Part shown: one piece after another, positions 11,105 to 22,593 of the stretch | How positions within the stretch are numbered: the first letter of the stretch is position 1 | Layout of the letters: every line of letters starts with the position of its first letter | Origin: Pohlia nutans | Taxonomy: Eukaryota > Streptophyta > Bryopsida > Bryales > Mniaceae | Direction: 5' to 3' | NCBI GenBank assembly: GCA_022496805.1 | Contig: CM040106.1 | Span: forward strand, 1,178,001 to 1,242,000 | DNA length: 64,000 nucleotides | The notes under the pieces: model-generated | Databases searched by the model: none | What the model was told of the DNA's origin: nothing | The model's input: the letters and a program-made list of their open reading frames with translations, nothing else | Program-made: the position numbers and the translations under genes

Positions 11105-11745
11105 ACTACTAGCAGGGATGAGGCTGCTTTGTCAAACTAGACGCACTAGACACTGTTCGCAATCAAACTAGACGCACTAATCTAAAACACTGGGTTTTTG
11201 AACTTGATTCTAAAAATTTGAATTTTTTTCAGCAAACTCAAACACACTACCAAGATAGTAGCCGACACCGGTTTGAATGGAAGAGGCTATTGTGATACAC
11301 AAACTAGACACTCTGATCTCTCACATTAGTTTCAAAAAATTGATTATAAAAATTTGAGATTTTTTCCATAAACTTAAACATATTGTTTGGAGTGTAGCGA
11401 TCACAAACAAAACACCTTGTTCTCATTCACTGGCGTGTGGCGGGGGGGATCATGTCAAGCACAAACTCGATCAACTAATCTTTAACACGTGGATCTAAAA
11501 AATTTAGAAAAATTGAAATTCTTCTCTTAAAACCCAACCACTGTGTTTTGGATGTAGCCGGCACCGGCTGGAGTAGGGGCGGGGCCATGTCAAGCTCAAA
11601 TTATACACCTTGTTTTCTACCACTTAGTTCTTAAATTTTATTCTAAAATCTTGAAATTTTGTTCTATAGAGTTAAACACCTTGTTTGGAAGGTAGACGGC
11701 AGCACATGAGGTGGCAAAAGCTCTTGTAACGTACAACGTAGACAT
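11105..11745. repeat. Tandem repeat array, unit about 140-155 bp, 4-5 copies
   Basis: Each unit contains a variant of CAAACTAGACGCACT, then a TTGATTCTAAAAATTTGA-like segment, then a GTAGCCGGCACCGG-like segment. Copies begin near 11,130, 11,165, 11,300, 11,455 and 11,600 and are diverged. No coding potential. The GTAGCCGRCACCGG core is not the palindrome of the 16.6-32 kb element. Confidence 0.7.
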
Positions 11746-11824
11746 CCTGATCTTTATCACAAGGTTTAAAATCGATTTAGAAAGATAGAAAGTATTTTCT
11801 ACGAAAATCAGAAAGGTTTGCATA

Positions 11825-12290
11825 AACCAAATGGGGTCACGAAGCTGCAAAGAGGAGATTGAGAATTCTCAAGTTTGATGTTGCTGAAGTTTCTTTTTGG
11901 TGTAGAGACTGAAGCGTGTAATATACAATTAGAACGGTCTTGAGGATACATTTTCAATGGTATATTACGCGCCCTTGAAATTGTGGAAAAGGGAAAATCG
12001 ACCAGTACCGGCAGTTCGGCTAGGGTCCCGAAGCGGCCATGACGAGATTGAGAATTCTCCAGTTTGATTCTGCTAGGATTTATTTTTGGTGTAGCCACTG
12101 CAATTTTTGGAATCTTGGAGCATGTGATATACTGTTGGAAAGGTCTTGAAAATACCTTTCCAGTAATATACTATGAGCTGTTGAATTGGGAAAAAAGGAC
12201 TGCCGGTTCCAACAATCTGGTTAGGGTCCTGAAGCGGCTATGACGAGATTGAGAATTGTCAAATTTGATTTTAGTGCGGGTTACACATGT
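11825..12290. repeat. Tandem repeat, unit about 190-200 bp, 2.3 copies
   Basis: The landmark GAGATTGAGAATTCTC occurs at about 11,855 and 12,044, and as GAGATTGAGAATTGTC at 12,245. Each is preceded by GGGTC(C/A)CGAAGC and followed by TTTGAT and TTTTTGGTGTAG. The short minus-strand frames with repeated LENSQSRH peptides are by-products of the repeat. Confidence 0.8.
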
Positions 12291-12299
12291 ACCTGTATT

Positions 12300-13935
12300 T
12301 ATAATCTTCAGTTCAATTATTGCTGACCACGCTAATTTTAAAGAGATTGCCAAAAGAAGGAAACCAAAGTCGCAATTTCGATACCAGGAGACCAAAAGCT
12401 GGTGGATACCAAAATTGCAGTGACGGTATTAGTAGACCCAAACCGAGAGCAAAACTCAAACACCTTAGGATACCAAAATCAAAGTGCTTGTACCAATATA
12501 CCAAAAGTGCAGTGTTGTTACGAGTAGACGAAAAAGGCAAGCAAGACGTAGTCACCACTCAGAACTTGAATACCTCAGAAGCTCACAAGTATGATCCATG
12601 AGAGCAGAGCTAGCACTCAGAACTTGAAAGCCGTGAATCTCTATATATTCGAAACCCTAGCAATCGACAAAGGTGGAACATGACCACTAGGCTTACCTTC
12701 TTCTCCAGTGCACTTTGTTCCTATGCGGTCATCTTCGCTCCACTCAATAATGCTCTCCACCTACATCTAGTGTTTTGAAGCCATCCCAAATAGTGGACCT
12801 CTGACCTCCAAGTCAGAACCGTACACATCAAAAACAAGTACTTAAAGTGCTCTATAAAAGAGCCTGAAGGATTCTATATGAGTCGCGGTTCCGCCATAGA
12901 AATTTCGCATAGGAGCTACTTTGCATTGGTGCAACCTACCCTATATTAGAGTCCACACAGTTACTATTGCACTGTCTTCACTACTATAGCGATAGCGTTG
13001 GGTACAAAAAATTGTCGCGGGCTTCATGTAGGCTTAATTCTAATATATTTACTAAGTTCCTTACCCAAATCCCCAAAAGATTCACAATTGATACTATATG
13101 TTAGTACTTGATGTGTTCTCCAAGTTGGAGGATTTCCTCTTGTCTTCTTTGCTTTCACGTAGACATAACAACTCCCTTAATCCGTTTCTCTCTACATTCA
13201 AAATTAGTATCAAAGTTGTAGGTGAATTTCTTGTTTTTCCATATTGGTCCACACCCACGGCATCTCCTTTTTCTTTTATCATTATTCTATTTCACCTTAG
13301 AGTTATACAACTACTAAGATATAATTACTTTATCTTCCTTCTCATCTTCTTCTATTGTCACTCCCTCATCTCCATGCACTCATGAGTACAATGATATTCT
13401 AATACTTTAGAAATAAGCAATATACACTACTTTTTGCTAAACACTTCTATAAGTATATATTACAGAACTTCAAAAATAGGTGTCAATCAACAGCTTGGCG
13501 TTATTTGGCTACTATATTCAAAGTCAAAAGTAAAATTCAGTATTAACGCATACTCTAGATATCCTTTTTGCCCAATAAATCAAAACTTAATGATTTGGTA
13601 CTAATAAACAATAGTTGACAAGGTTTGAATTCGCAATGGAAATCATAGACTCCCAAATCCCATAATGATTTTCCGACTGCAAAGCAAAGCAATTCCATGG
13701 AATTGACAAACACTATGACGGGCAAGCTTGGACTCATACCCACACGTCAAACATTGTGAACGATTTAGGTTTGATATTTTGTACCTCATCTTATTGTAGT
13801 CATCTACAATGTGAGAATGTCAAATGTGATTTTCTAACCTACGTGCATCATATGGCCTCTGTTTATGAAACAAAGTGACATGGAGTCTCCTCTATTGTTT
13901 TTTTTGTAGGATCTTATCCTTCTAAAGGATCCACT
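12300..13935. other. No gene recognised
   Basis: Short frames on both strands (for example 12,320-12,601 plus and 13,098-13,385 plus) do not resemble known proteins. The first contains short internal repeats of the type ATACCAAAATTGCAGTG. I see no RNA gene. Confidence 0.4.
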
Positions 13936-15393
13936 TTGGTATGCAAATGCTTTAATATTCCTCCTTTGTGTTTTGCAACCGGCATTGCCAAGTTTTATTA
14001 TGTTCTAGCTAAAGACAACATTAGCAGAGCTTATGTTCATTTTAGCACTCACAACCACCCGGTGAAGATTGGTGCTAATCGTGACAATACTGCAAGAGGC
14101 GAGAGCTTAGAAAAGGAGCAAGTGCACCGAACTCCTACTGCAAATAACTCTGCCATTGTTTTGGAGACTACAAATAAAATGGTTGGGATCATGCTCGTTG
14201 TTGCTGAAGGTGTGCAATCAAAGACACTAGAGCTCAATCAGCTCTTTTGACTCTTCAATAGATGTAAGGAGCTCACTTTGCCATGTATTTGCAATAAAGT
14301 GAATGGCTTTAAATTCCTCTGCAAGATTAGAGTTATAGACAGCATTACCAAGCTTTCGGATTGAGTAATAGGTCCTTTCTCCATGAGAACGAATTCTCTA
14401 CTCAAAGTTAGACAAAGTCAAAATGTCTGAAGTTGAGTCGTGTAGCATAGTGGACCTCGTCAAGCGCATGCAGCCTAGTATAGACCTTCAAAACACATGG
14501 CTTGTGTTTGACCATGTTAAAAGGGTCAAACAATGGACCACTATTGGCTGTCATGTCACCAGCCATACTTATTGTTGTGTCATGACTAACGTGCTTTGCG
14601 ATATGCAGCCTGAAGACGTCGCTGCCTAAATGGTCGTTTAGAAGAATCTTAACACCGTTGTTGGTCACCACGGAGTTGAGAATCCAAATTCCAAAGGCTT
14701 CATGGCTGATAATACACAAACTAGAATGCTATATGCATTGTATATAGAAGTGGAGATGCATGAATTCCAATGCCGAATAAGGAACAAACTTTTCTATTCC
14801 ATTGGATGTAGTCCCTGGAGATGCACACCGAGGCTGACATTCGAGTTGACCTCTAGCACCAACATCCCCTCTTGTGCAAGCAATACAAAAACGCCTCAAC
14901 GCAATCGGATGTTGATACCTGGTATCTTGCTATTTGGCCTGGTAGTTTTCATCCGGAGCTACAACTGAAAATAGCTTCCGGTGTCTTGACCTTTGGCTTG
15001 CCTTCAGGCATTTCCGATACCGCTAGTGGAGAATCTTTATGCAGTTGGTAAAGGAAGGTGAACATGGTTCCAATCCCCGCCTTTAGATACATTGTCACAT
15101 TGGATTCCGACAGTCATCCGACGATTCAACAATACCATCTCACAATTTTGCGATTCCTAAACTGCTCTTGCCCTTATTTCAAGGATATATTGACTATGGG
15201 AAAGGGAGGTTGTAATCAGTGGGCTTATTGCAAGAATTTGTATTTTTTTTTCACCATTATTTGTGGATTTGACGTTGAGGTCGATGCCTTCATACATGCA
15301 CCTACTCTTAGCTTCAACAAAGATAAGCTAGTTCTTGAGAGTGGATTGCTGACCCAATGCATCCAACTTCTTAGGGAAGTCGATTATTTCTAG
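13936..15393 (+). pseudogene. Decayed Mutator-like (MULE) transposase with C-terminal SWIM finger
   Basis: Three plus-strand frames form one decayed transposase. Frame 1 (13,936-14,250) has AYVHFSTHNHPVKIGANRD and an EQVHRTPTANNSAIVLE segment. Frame 2 (14,423-14,630) has LQNTWLVFDHVKRVKQWTT and CDMQPEDVAA, and past its stop reads into NSKGFMADNTQ; the Asp in VFDH and MADN are the likely catalytic residues. Frame 3 (15,058-15,393) ends in a SWIM-like motif, CSCPYF...WAYCKNLYFFF, where the expected His after CK is Asn. The order DDE core then SWIM is typical of MULE transposases, which cut and paste DNA elements. Stops and frameshifts between the frames make it inactive. No terminal inverted repeats were found. 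Confidence 0.6.
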
Positions 15394-16606
15394 TTTAAGT
15401 GTTTGTAATTGCATACTCTTCCAATCAATGAAATAGTAGTGAGACTAAAAGGGCCACTACTACGGATGACAAATTCGGGTTCCATACTTCATCCAATTAG
15501 GCACTTCTTCCTACATCGGCTACTATTATTCATCGTCAATGGTCTATAACAATGGCCAAGCATAGATTTCATCTTGTTAGAAACGGGACAATATCATTGA
15601 TTCACGGTTATAGATAAATTGAGTTTGGCTTTCATGTGCCTTTAACATTTTCTACTTACTCCATTATATAGTTATAGGTACAAAATATTCTAAAGCTATA
15701 GGATCAAACATTTACTTAAGATATACAAATATCCAAATATTTCTTATTTAAAGTTATGTTGACCACAGTTGACCACAGTTGACATAGAATCTTTGCTCAA
15801 AACACCACATTTTTTGCTCACCGATCCCCGCTCTACGAGCGTAGACTATCCTTGTCCTAATGTGAATAAGAGTACATTCCCTACAATTCACAAAACTCCA
15901 CTTTTGTTGAGAGCTGCGCATCAAAGTATTACAGATTTGTATGATCTATCAAGCACAAGTACCAAAGAAAGTTGATGCTTTTGAAGAAGATACATAATGC
16001 AAGTAATATAGCAAACACCTCACGTCGATTGGACATCAAGCTAAATGCATTGAATATAATTGCGGTCGTTTTGGAAAAGTCGGAAGTAGATGTAGGAAAC
16101 AAGCTCAATGCTACAGCTGTTTAGTTAACTATCACTAGCATGATTCCACCTAAACTAGAGGTGGAAAACCAACAGTTGTTTATCGTTATTTTGACAAATT
16201 TTTCCATTTCAATTGAAAAAAATTATAAATAAAAATATCCACACGTGAATGACATGAAATACTTTCATTCAAGTGCAAGTTTCATTTTAATGAATCAATT
16301 TTCATGTACTTATGCTTTGTGAATAAAATTGCCAAAAAACAACATTTGCAGGCATTGTAGTACAAAATAAATATCAAAGTTAATAGTTCAAATTAACTAT
16401 CTTAAATAACACATCTAAATATACTTCATTTCAAAATTTGGTACCAAAATGATGTCATTGGACATTTTTACCAAATGTTTTGGATTATCTTAAGCAGCAA
16501 TGATGAATTCTAGATTTTGTACAAGAAGTCTCTTAGAAAATCTTTGATCCTCTTCAAATTTTATGTGATTTTTTTATGCTACATGAGTGTAAGAAATTAA
16601 AAACTA
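15394..16606. other. AT-rich spacer; possible zinc-knuckle scrap near 16.06 kb
   Basis: Mostly AT-rich non-coding DNA. At about 16,055-16,135 the plus strand reads NCGRFGKVGSRCRKQAQCYSC before a stop, reminiscent of a CCHC zinc knuckle, but Cys/His spacing is incomplete and there is no neighbouring gag. Nothing else is supportable. Confidence 0.3.
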
Positions 16607-16610
16607 ATAT

Positions 16611-16635
16611 TTAACTAATTATGGACAAATTCATA
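16611..16635 (+). repeat. Left terminal inverted repeat of the large element
   Basis: The sequence TTAACTAATTATGGACAAAT plus five bases (TCATA) has its reverse complement at the right end. The first 18 bases match the outermost part of the right end and the last 21 match an inner repeat there. Confidence 0.75.
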
Positions 16636-16870
16636 GTCCATAAATAAGTCGGCCCTCAGCCAACAAATGCCAAATATGCAAAGGATGCAAAAATCGGACC
16701 AGGAATATAGAAATTGGTTGAATGTTTTTTTTGTTTTTTGATTTGAATATTAAAATCAGTGAACAAATACAAGTTGCTCAAATGGAGCAGAAGAGAGTCA
16801 GCCTGCAGCCAATACCTATAGCCAAACAAATGGAGCAAGAGAGAGTCGGCCCGCAGCCGATACCTCTAGC

Positions 16871-17524
16871 CTAGCATAAAGAATAGGAAGGAATCATGTA
16901 CTTCAGGGCATGTGCAACTTCGTAGTGTATCTGTCCAAGTCTATGAGAATGCTTCATATAATCACTGACAGACTCAAACTGATGTAAGGGATAAATGAAG
17001 GGAATAATATCTGTTGCAACATTAGGAATAGTCCTGCTTGATGCGGTGAAGTCTCCCTGAAATGGCCAAGGCATGTAGCACGCAGAATCAGGAGTCCTAC
17101 GTAGAGAGAGAGGGCTAACATCAACGAGGAGGACTTGGTCAGGCTTGCATACATCCCTCGAATGGCGCTTATAATAAAGAGTGTCGAGAACCTTGTAACA
17201 CCAGGGATAATGTTCAGGACATTCAAAATATACTCTACCGAAAACAAAGGATAGCCTATCTAGAACGCCCTCCGGGAGGATAAAATTTAGCAAGAGCTTC
17301 AAGTCTCGGATTGGCATCTTAGACCATAGGCCAACATGGAATCGCTCCAACAACATTGTAAACAACTTCCTAACACCTGGCCTCTTGACAACATTTCCAT
17401 GAGTATTCCAACGATCCGGCATAACATTAGGATTGATGTAGCAAAGCAAACCCGAAACACAGAGAACAATACTATTCTTGACGGCATGAGGTTGAGCAAA
17501 ATCAGAGTCCATGAGGCAATCTCC
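16871..17524 (-). pseudogene. FCP1/NLI-type HAD phosphatase-like protein A, catalytic residues lost
   Basis: A minus-strand exon begins after a polypyrimidine-CAG acceptor at 17,525 and is open to a stop at 16,871. The pattern of an NLI-interacting-factor/FCP1 phosphatase is visible: SIVLCVSGLLCY at the motif I position, KRPGVRKLFTMLLERFHVGLWSKM (motif II region, split for reading as KRPGVRKLF and HVGLWS), FVFGRVYF, then DQVLLVDVSPL at the motif III/IV position. These enzymes remove phosphate from serine/threonine using a DxDx(T/V) nucleophile. Here the nucleophile position is Cys and the second Asp of DDSP is Val, so it would be catalytically dead. It resembles protein B at 18.1-19.0 kb in domain order. 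Upstream exons probably lie in 17.55-18.05 kb but cannot be fixed. Confidence 0.6.
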
Positions 17525-18077
17525 CTGAAAAAAAAACAGACAAATAACTCATAAATGTGGCGGTTAGAGAAACAGCAAAAGCGGACGACAGTGCCAGAGA
17601 ACGTAAGTACGGAACATATCAGCCGGCATCCGACAACATGATAGAAGCTAGAATATAGAGAACATATCGGCTGGCAGCTGACAACAATATGAACATGAGA
17701 AATCCAATTGAACAACACAGATTGAGAGAGTGAGAAAGATACAAAAATAAAAAAAGACAAAGAATTATGTGAAAACGGGCTGAAACACTCATAATATTGA
17801 ACAAAAGAAGAACCATCGTAATAATAATTCAAACAGTCATTCTTCTACAAAAATGATACAGTATTAACCAAATAAACGTCCTCAAAATGTACATTTACAT
17901 GATAACGACGTCCTCACAACTACACAGTCTACTACTGAGTGTCCAGCTACAAAAATAGATCCTCAACATTTACAATTAGTCGGCATTAAGTGGGTCCTCA
18001 AAAGTGCATTCTCTACCAAAATGTACACCTATGCTAAAGATATATAACCTAGGTGACTAGAAAAGCTAAAGAAAAGT

Positions 18078-19000
18078 CTATCGGCCGACAGCCGACAAGT
18101 AGAGCCTCATCAACTTCGAGGCTGCTAGGTGCCGAAACTTGAAAATCTCCAACGCAAAAAAAGTGGCTGGAGACAAGTCAATATATTTGGCTAGCTCCGT
18201 CAGCTGTGGGTACCAGGCATCATCTAGAAAAATGTGACGTTGCCCATAAGCTTGGTGGGATTGGAAGAACTCTGGAACAGATTGTCCAGAGCAATAACGC
18301 TTATACAAAAGGGGCTGCAGAGTTTGCATTAAGAAAGGTTTCTGACCCTTCCTCAGCTTTGCCTCCGAGTACATCGTGCAGGTGGGTGGGTGAAAAAAAT
18401 TAAAGGGATTGTTCACGGCGTTCTTGTATGGGAAGTCATCAATGAGGAGGGTGTTCTCCATAGTGGCTCCACGCCTCACCAAGCATGACGTTGCTGAAAC
18501 AAGTTCTCTAAAGACTTCAAAAAATATGGCTTGGCGAGAGCGTCCTTGTCTCTATAAGCACTCACCTTGCAAGTTCTCTGCTTAAACTGCAAGCAGTTTT
18601 CTGGAAGGCGAGGGACTATACCCCGGATGAAATCGATCCGAGGAGCAAGGTTGTGCTCCATGACACAAGACCAGAAACAAATCTCCATCCCGGCGTCTAG
18701 AACCCAACCCTAGAACTTTTCTAGACCCGGTCTAGCCTTGGAATCACCCTTCGTCATTCCCTTGTCATGAGCTAGTATTTTAGGGTTGGAGAAGTGAATG
18801 AGAGTTCCATTGACGTCGAAGAGTAGAAAATATTTCAAAGGGGCTACCTGTGGTATTAGGGTGGTCGGAACTGGCACTAACGCCAGGGTATGAGCAGTAT
18901 CACCCTTGCCATCAATATCGTCCTCTCCGGAGTGTGCAGACCGCCCATCGTCACGGTCCGGTGACTCGTACTCAGAAAACTCTGCAAGAGGATGAAACAT
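18078..19000 (-). pseudogene. FCP1/NLI-type HAD phosphatase-like protein B
   Basis: The reading starts at Met 19,000 with an acidic N-terminus, then KYFLLFDVNGTLIHF at about 18,825, which is HAD motif I with the nucleophile Asp kept and Asn at the second position, as in many plant relatives. It continues RPGLEKF, MEICFWSCVMEHN (motif II), and after a frame change near 18,478 LLIDDFPYKNAVNNP (motifs III/IV) and a helical tail ending VPEFFQSHQAYGQRH and beyond. The likely role is a Ser/Thr phosphatase. Breaks: TAG at 18,712-18,710, TGA at 18,478-18,476 and the frameshift there. It is flanked by palindromes at 18,079 and 19,097-19,249. It may once have been an active accessory gene of the element. 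Confidence 0.65.
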
Positions 19001-19433
19001 TCATACGATGAGCGACAAGATAGCAGACAAGCACTCCAGACTCCATAGAAAATGAATGAGGCATGATAGAAGTGAATAACTGACGATTATAATATGCATC
19101 GGCTGGCAGCGACATTGCAAGCCTGTCGGCTGGCAGCCAATACAAAGCCAAGTAAAGGCAGTGAGCAAAATGCTCAAAATCTTGGAGACACTAGATTGTA
19201 GGAAATCCTGATATTTTGTATTGGCTGGCAGCCGACATCAAAGACCTGTCGGCTGGCACCTAATACAAAGCAAAATAAATCTAGTGAGCACAGTGCTCAA
19301 AATTGTTTAGGCTATAGACACTAAGGAATCCTGCATATATAAGCGCGGAAGGTTCTAAATGAGGACTAAGACGATGCGAATCTACAATGCTAGTGCAGAA
19401 TCTTGGGCACTCTTTATACAATAGACTAAAACA

Positions 19434-20353
19434 CTACTCCGTTGTCTGGGACAAACCTCCAATTGGCCGCGGTCGCTTTGGAGAGGACTGAGTAGCGGGC
19501 GGCGGTGATAGCTGCTCATTCGGCTTGTCAAGATCTGCAGCGTTTTCAGGGAAGTCCGTCTCCGTGATCTCGAGCAACAACAACTGCTTCTTGGATGTAG
19601 CCTTCTGAGAATCGGCGGACAATCGGGATTTTCTTCCACCCCCCTTGGGTAGAGAAGCCGAGGATGTCGGCTGGCGGCCGACATGCGGAAGACCGGATTG
19701 CAGCAATGACTTGCTAGCATCCCCCACTCGCGTATGACCAACATCGGCGCTTCGCAATCCTGACACGATTTCCGCCAAGCGCTTTGTGATAACCTTAGAC
19801 GAAGGAGGATCACTTAAATCCACTTGCATTGAGGCACCACCAGGAATGTTGAGATCCTCTAGGCCCTCTAGCGCATGCTCACTTGGCGAAGCAGTATTCG
19901 ACATGAAAGAGGAGTACTTCGTAGACTGCGAGAAATTGATACCATGCTCAGGCATCCGAGGAAAGCCTGACGTATCCATCGGCGGCGGAGATAAAGCTGT
20001 AGGACCCCGGGCGTGCGATACCGGCTGAGAAGATACGGTGGTGGCAGGCGTGAGAATTGGGGGAGTCTGATCCACCTCGTTTGCCTTTCCTTGACCCACA
20101 TTGAGTGCGCCGTGTCGGCGGGCAGCTGATACAGGGGTCCTGCAGCTTCAGATGGAGAAATCTCCGGAGGTGCAGTATCATCTTCCGCTGGCCTAGCATC
20201 TTCTTTGATATCCATGTTATCGTCATCGACATTGTCTGACTCGCTAGAGGGAGCAATGAGGACCCTGTCCAAGTTCATCCCCTCGACTTGGTGCAACACC
20301 TTCCCTACATCATCTTTGGAACGAGCGAATTCGAGAACAGACCTGCCATTCCT
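19434..20353 (-). pseudogene. C-terminal exon: end of methyltransferase fold and Ser/Pro-rich tail
   Basis: After the acceptor GTACAG at 20,354 the exon begins RNGRSVLEFARSKDDVGKVL, completing the SAM-fold block, then an acidic stretch (ESDNVDDDNMDIKED). After a frame change near 20,100 a Ser/Pro/Lys-rich, probably disordered tail runs to a stop at 19,434 (GLSQTTE). Palindrome copies at 20,116 and 19,665 lie inside this coding exon and encode variants such as VGRQPTSS and YQLPADTA. Confidence 0.45.
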
Positions 20354-20462
20354 CTGTACATACAGGGGAAATGATTAGTAGTGTATCGGCTGGCGGCCGA
20401 TATAAGAGAATGAAAGAAGTAAGAAAATGAAGTAGGAGATGATGATAAAGTAGGTAGCGTAC

Positions 20463-21791
20463 TAGGCCTATCTCAGTAACGTTACCGCCTCCCCAGATGT
20501 TGATGACAGTGGCATCGTTTGACGAACGCAGAGAGGGCTTGAGCAGCCTCTCCAGGGTCTCATGGTCGACGCCGCAATCTCCGCTATTCCAGTCATGAGC
20601 TCCCTTTGGACACGTCTGGAACTAATCCACGGGCTTCTGGATTCCAGTGAATTTCTTGAAGGTATCGAAGCCGCCCACTATCGTCATAGGATATGACAAC
20701 GACAATGTGACAAGTGGATGAGAGTCCATATCCGACTTCTTAAACCCAGCGCGATTTGAGGGCTGATAGTACACAGTATGAACCAACCACAAAGAATCTG
20801 ATCCCGTTACATATGAGACGATATCGCGCTGCCTCGAATCGCCGATGAAGAGCATTGGACAGGAATCTCGGGGCGCTCTGGGCGCGTATGCAAGTTGCCC
20901 TCATTGTCGTCAATGAAGGCTGATTCGTCAAGTTTAAACACCCCACGCTTCGCAATATCAATGATATCACCTCTGGAGACGGTTCAAGGGTCTCTTGAGG
21001 ATGAATATGCAAAGAGCACAATCATCTTGGGGCGGTTGGTGATGGGGACAATGCATGCTTCACCCCGAATCTAGTGCATGAAGTACGTCCCTGATGGAAT
21101 CCGCGAACACGCAGTCATACCGTTGCTTCGTACTTGTGGGTGCCACGATTGGAATTGAGACCTTCAGGTGGGCCTGCAGAAGTTGATTAAAAATTGGGGG
21201 CGCAATACCATTCTTGGACTTGTCCGTTGTGGGATTCATTGGATTCTGGCGTCCCTTCAACCACTCAGACCCGTCTGTGGACTTCTTCAAGTTAGTCCAG
21301 ACATTCCTGACAATGTCATCAGTGAAATTCTTTTTGTCTGCCAAATCGTCCCAATTGCTGTCGGAATAGAGAGACCAGCCCGCATCCTTGCACGGGAGCG
21401 GGTACTTCTTAAGCTTCCACATCAGCTCGTTCTTAATCACACGGTCGAGCTTCGTGTCACGGCACCAATTAGTCAACGTTAGCCTGTCACGGGTCTTGCT
21501 GTTGCTCTTTATGCAGATTTTCTTCGCAATAATTGCCTTTCCGCACACGATGAGATCAGAGTCACGCAAACCCAAGGTTGGGACGACGTCGGTCTTCGTA
21601 ATGCCCGTGAGCGGCACACTTTTAATTAACACTGGCTCTTTACCGTCATCTCCGATCAGCTCTTGTGCCTCTCATGCATCAAAAACTTCTATCCAGTTCT
21701 TCCTAGCCTCGTTGGTCTTACAAAACACGAGAAGAAGCTTGCTTGTTACCTTCTCCCCAACAAAATGTGCCATCACCTGGGCCTTTGCAGC
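20463..21791 (-). pseudogene. Putative amino-methyltransferase (N4-cytosine/N6-adenine type) exon
   Basis: The exon follows TTCTGCAG at 21,792 and opens AAKAQVMAHFVGEKVTSKLL. The long open part (21,632-21,060) ends YDCVFADSIRD, at the position where beta-class amino-MTases have the catalytic DPPY-type motif. After frameshifts comes MLFIGDSRQRDIV and, at the exon end, ATVINIWGGGNVTEIGL. The latter, continued in the next exon by RNGRSVLEFARS, matches the SAM-binding block FxGxG...GRxVxGxE of beta/gamma-type DNA methyltransferases. The DPPY motif is not preserved, so this copy is probably inactive or the motif is misplaced by decay. It could also be another Rossmann protein. Confidence 0.4.
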
Positions 21792-22015
21792 CTGCAGAAT
21801 AGACATGGAGATGTGTTAGGATATATATCCAAGATGCGCATATGTCAGCTGGCAGCAGATACATCAATCGAATAAGCATAGCAAAGCTGATATGATAACC
21901 TATCGGCTAACAGCCGACACATGATATTACAAAGTAAAGCAAAGGAGAAGTGAGATCTTATCGGCTGGCAGCCGATAAGCAAGAAGCATGATGAATTACC
22001 TCAAATGCTGCTGAG

Positions 22016-22493
22016 GCTTGCCTCCACCTTGGTGTGGCTAAGGGCGTCCATTTCTGATCCAAGCGGCCCTACGAAGCTCGGCGCAAGAGCAGAATGTCTC
22101 CTTCGCTACCTTCACCGCGATGTTCAAATTTAGAGCCTTGGAGACTCTCACGCTCACCTTGGTATCACGAGTAAAGATCAGGATCACCTCGAACTCGAGC
22201 AACTCCTTGCGTGCTTTAGAATCAGCCGGAAACTGCTCTGCAAGCTCACGGCATGCGGTAGCAGTGTGCTGTCCACTGATTATGTACCAGTGGGTATCCG
22301 GATGTTTCCACCACGCAATCTTGGATCCATCAGGCATCGTTATCATGGCATTCTCCGCGGGCATCGAGTCTATGACAGGATCCAAGACCTTTGCTCCTGT
22401 GTCCTCTTTCTGTGGCATACGCTTCAGCGGAAGAGTATGGATCTCAGGCTTCATCCTGATTGCTCCATAGCCCTTGTAAATGGTCTTTACCTA
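22016..22493 (-). pseudogene. ParB/sulfiredoxin-like domain exon
   Basis: The exon opens after TTTGTAG and reads VKTIYKGYGAIRMKPEIHTL, then WWKHPDTHWYIISGQHTATACREL and beyond. The pattern 'hydrophobic-x-SGQHT-x-A' fits the GxHR/GQHR box of ParB-type nuclease/CTPase folds, which in DNA-modification proteins precede a methylase. It ends at a donor, ATTTGAG|GTAATT, at about 22,000; the last part reads in a different frame (DQKWTPLATPRWRQ). About 150 residues. In this family the box binds nucleotide or contributes to nuclease activity; which applies here is unknown. Confidence 0.45.
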
Positions 22494-22593
22494 CAAAGAA
22501 CATGGTTAGTTGAGTCGTATAGAAAGATGTCGGCCGGCAGCCAATACCATCAAACAACTCATACAGAAGGACGGAGACTAATAATTTACCTAG

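Noticed and set aside
16050..16140. CCHC zinc knuckle of a gag gene
   Set aside because: Only part of the Cys/His spacing fits and there is no neighbouring gag, protease or RT.
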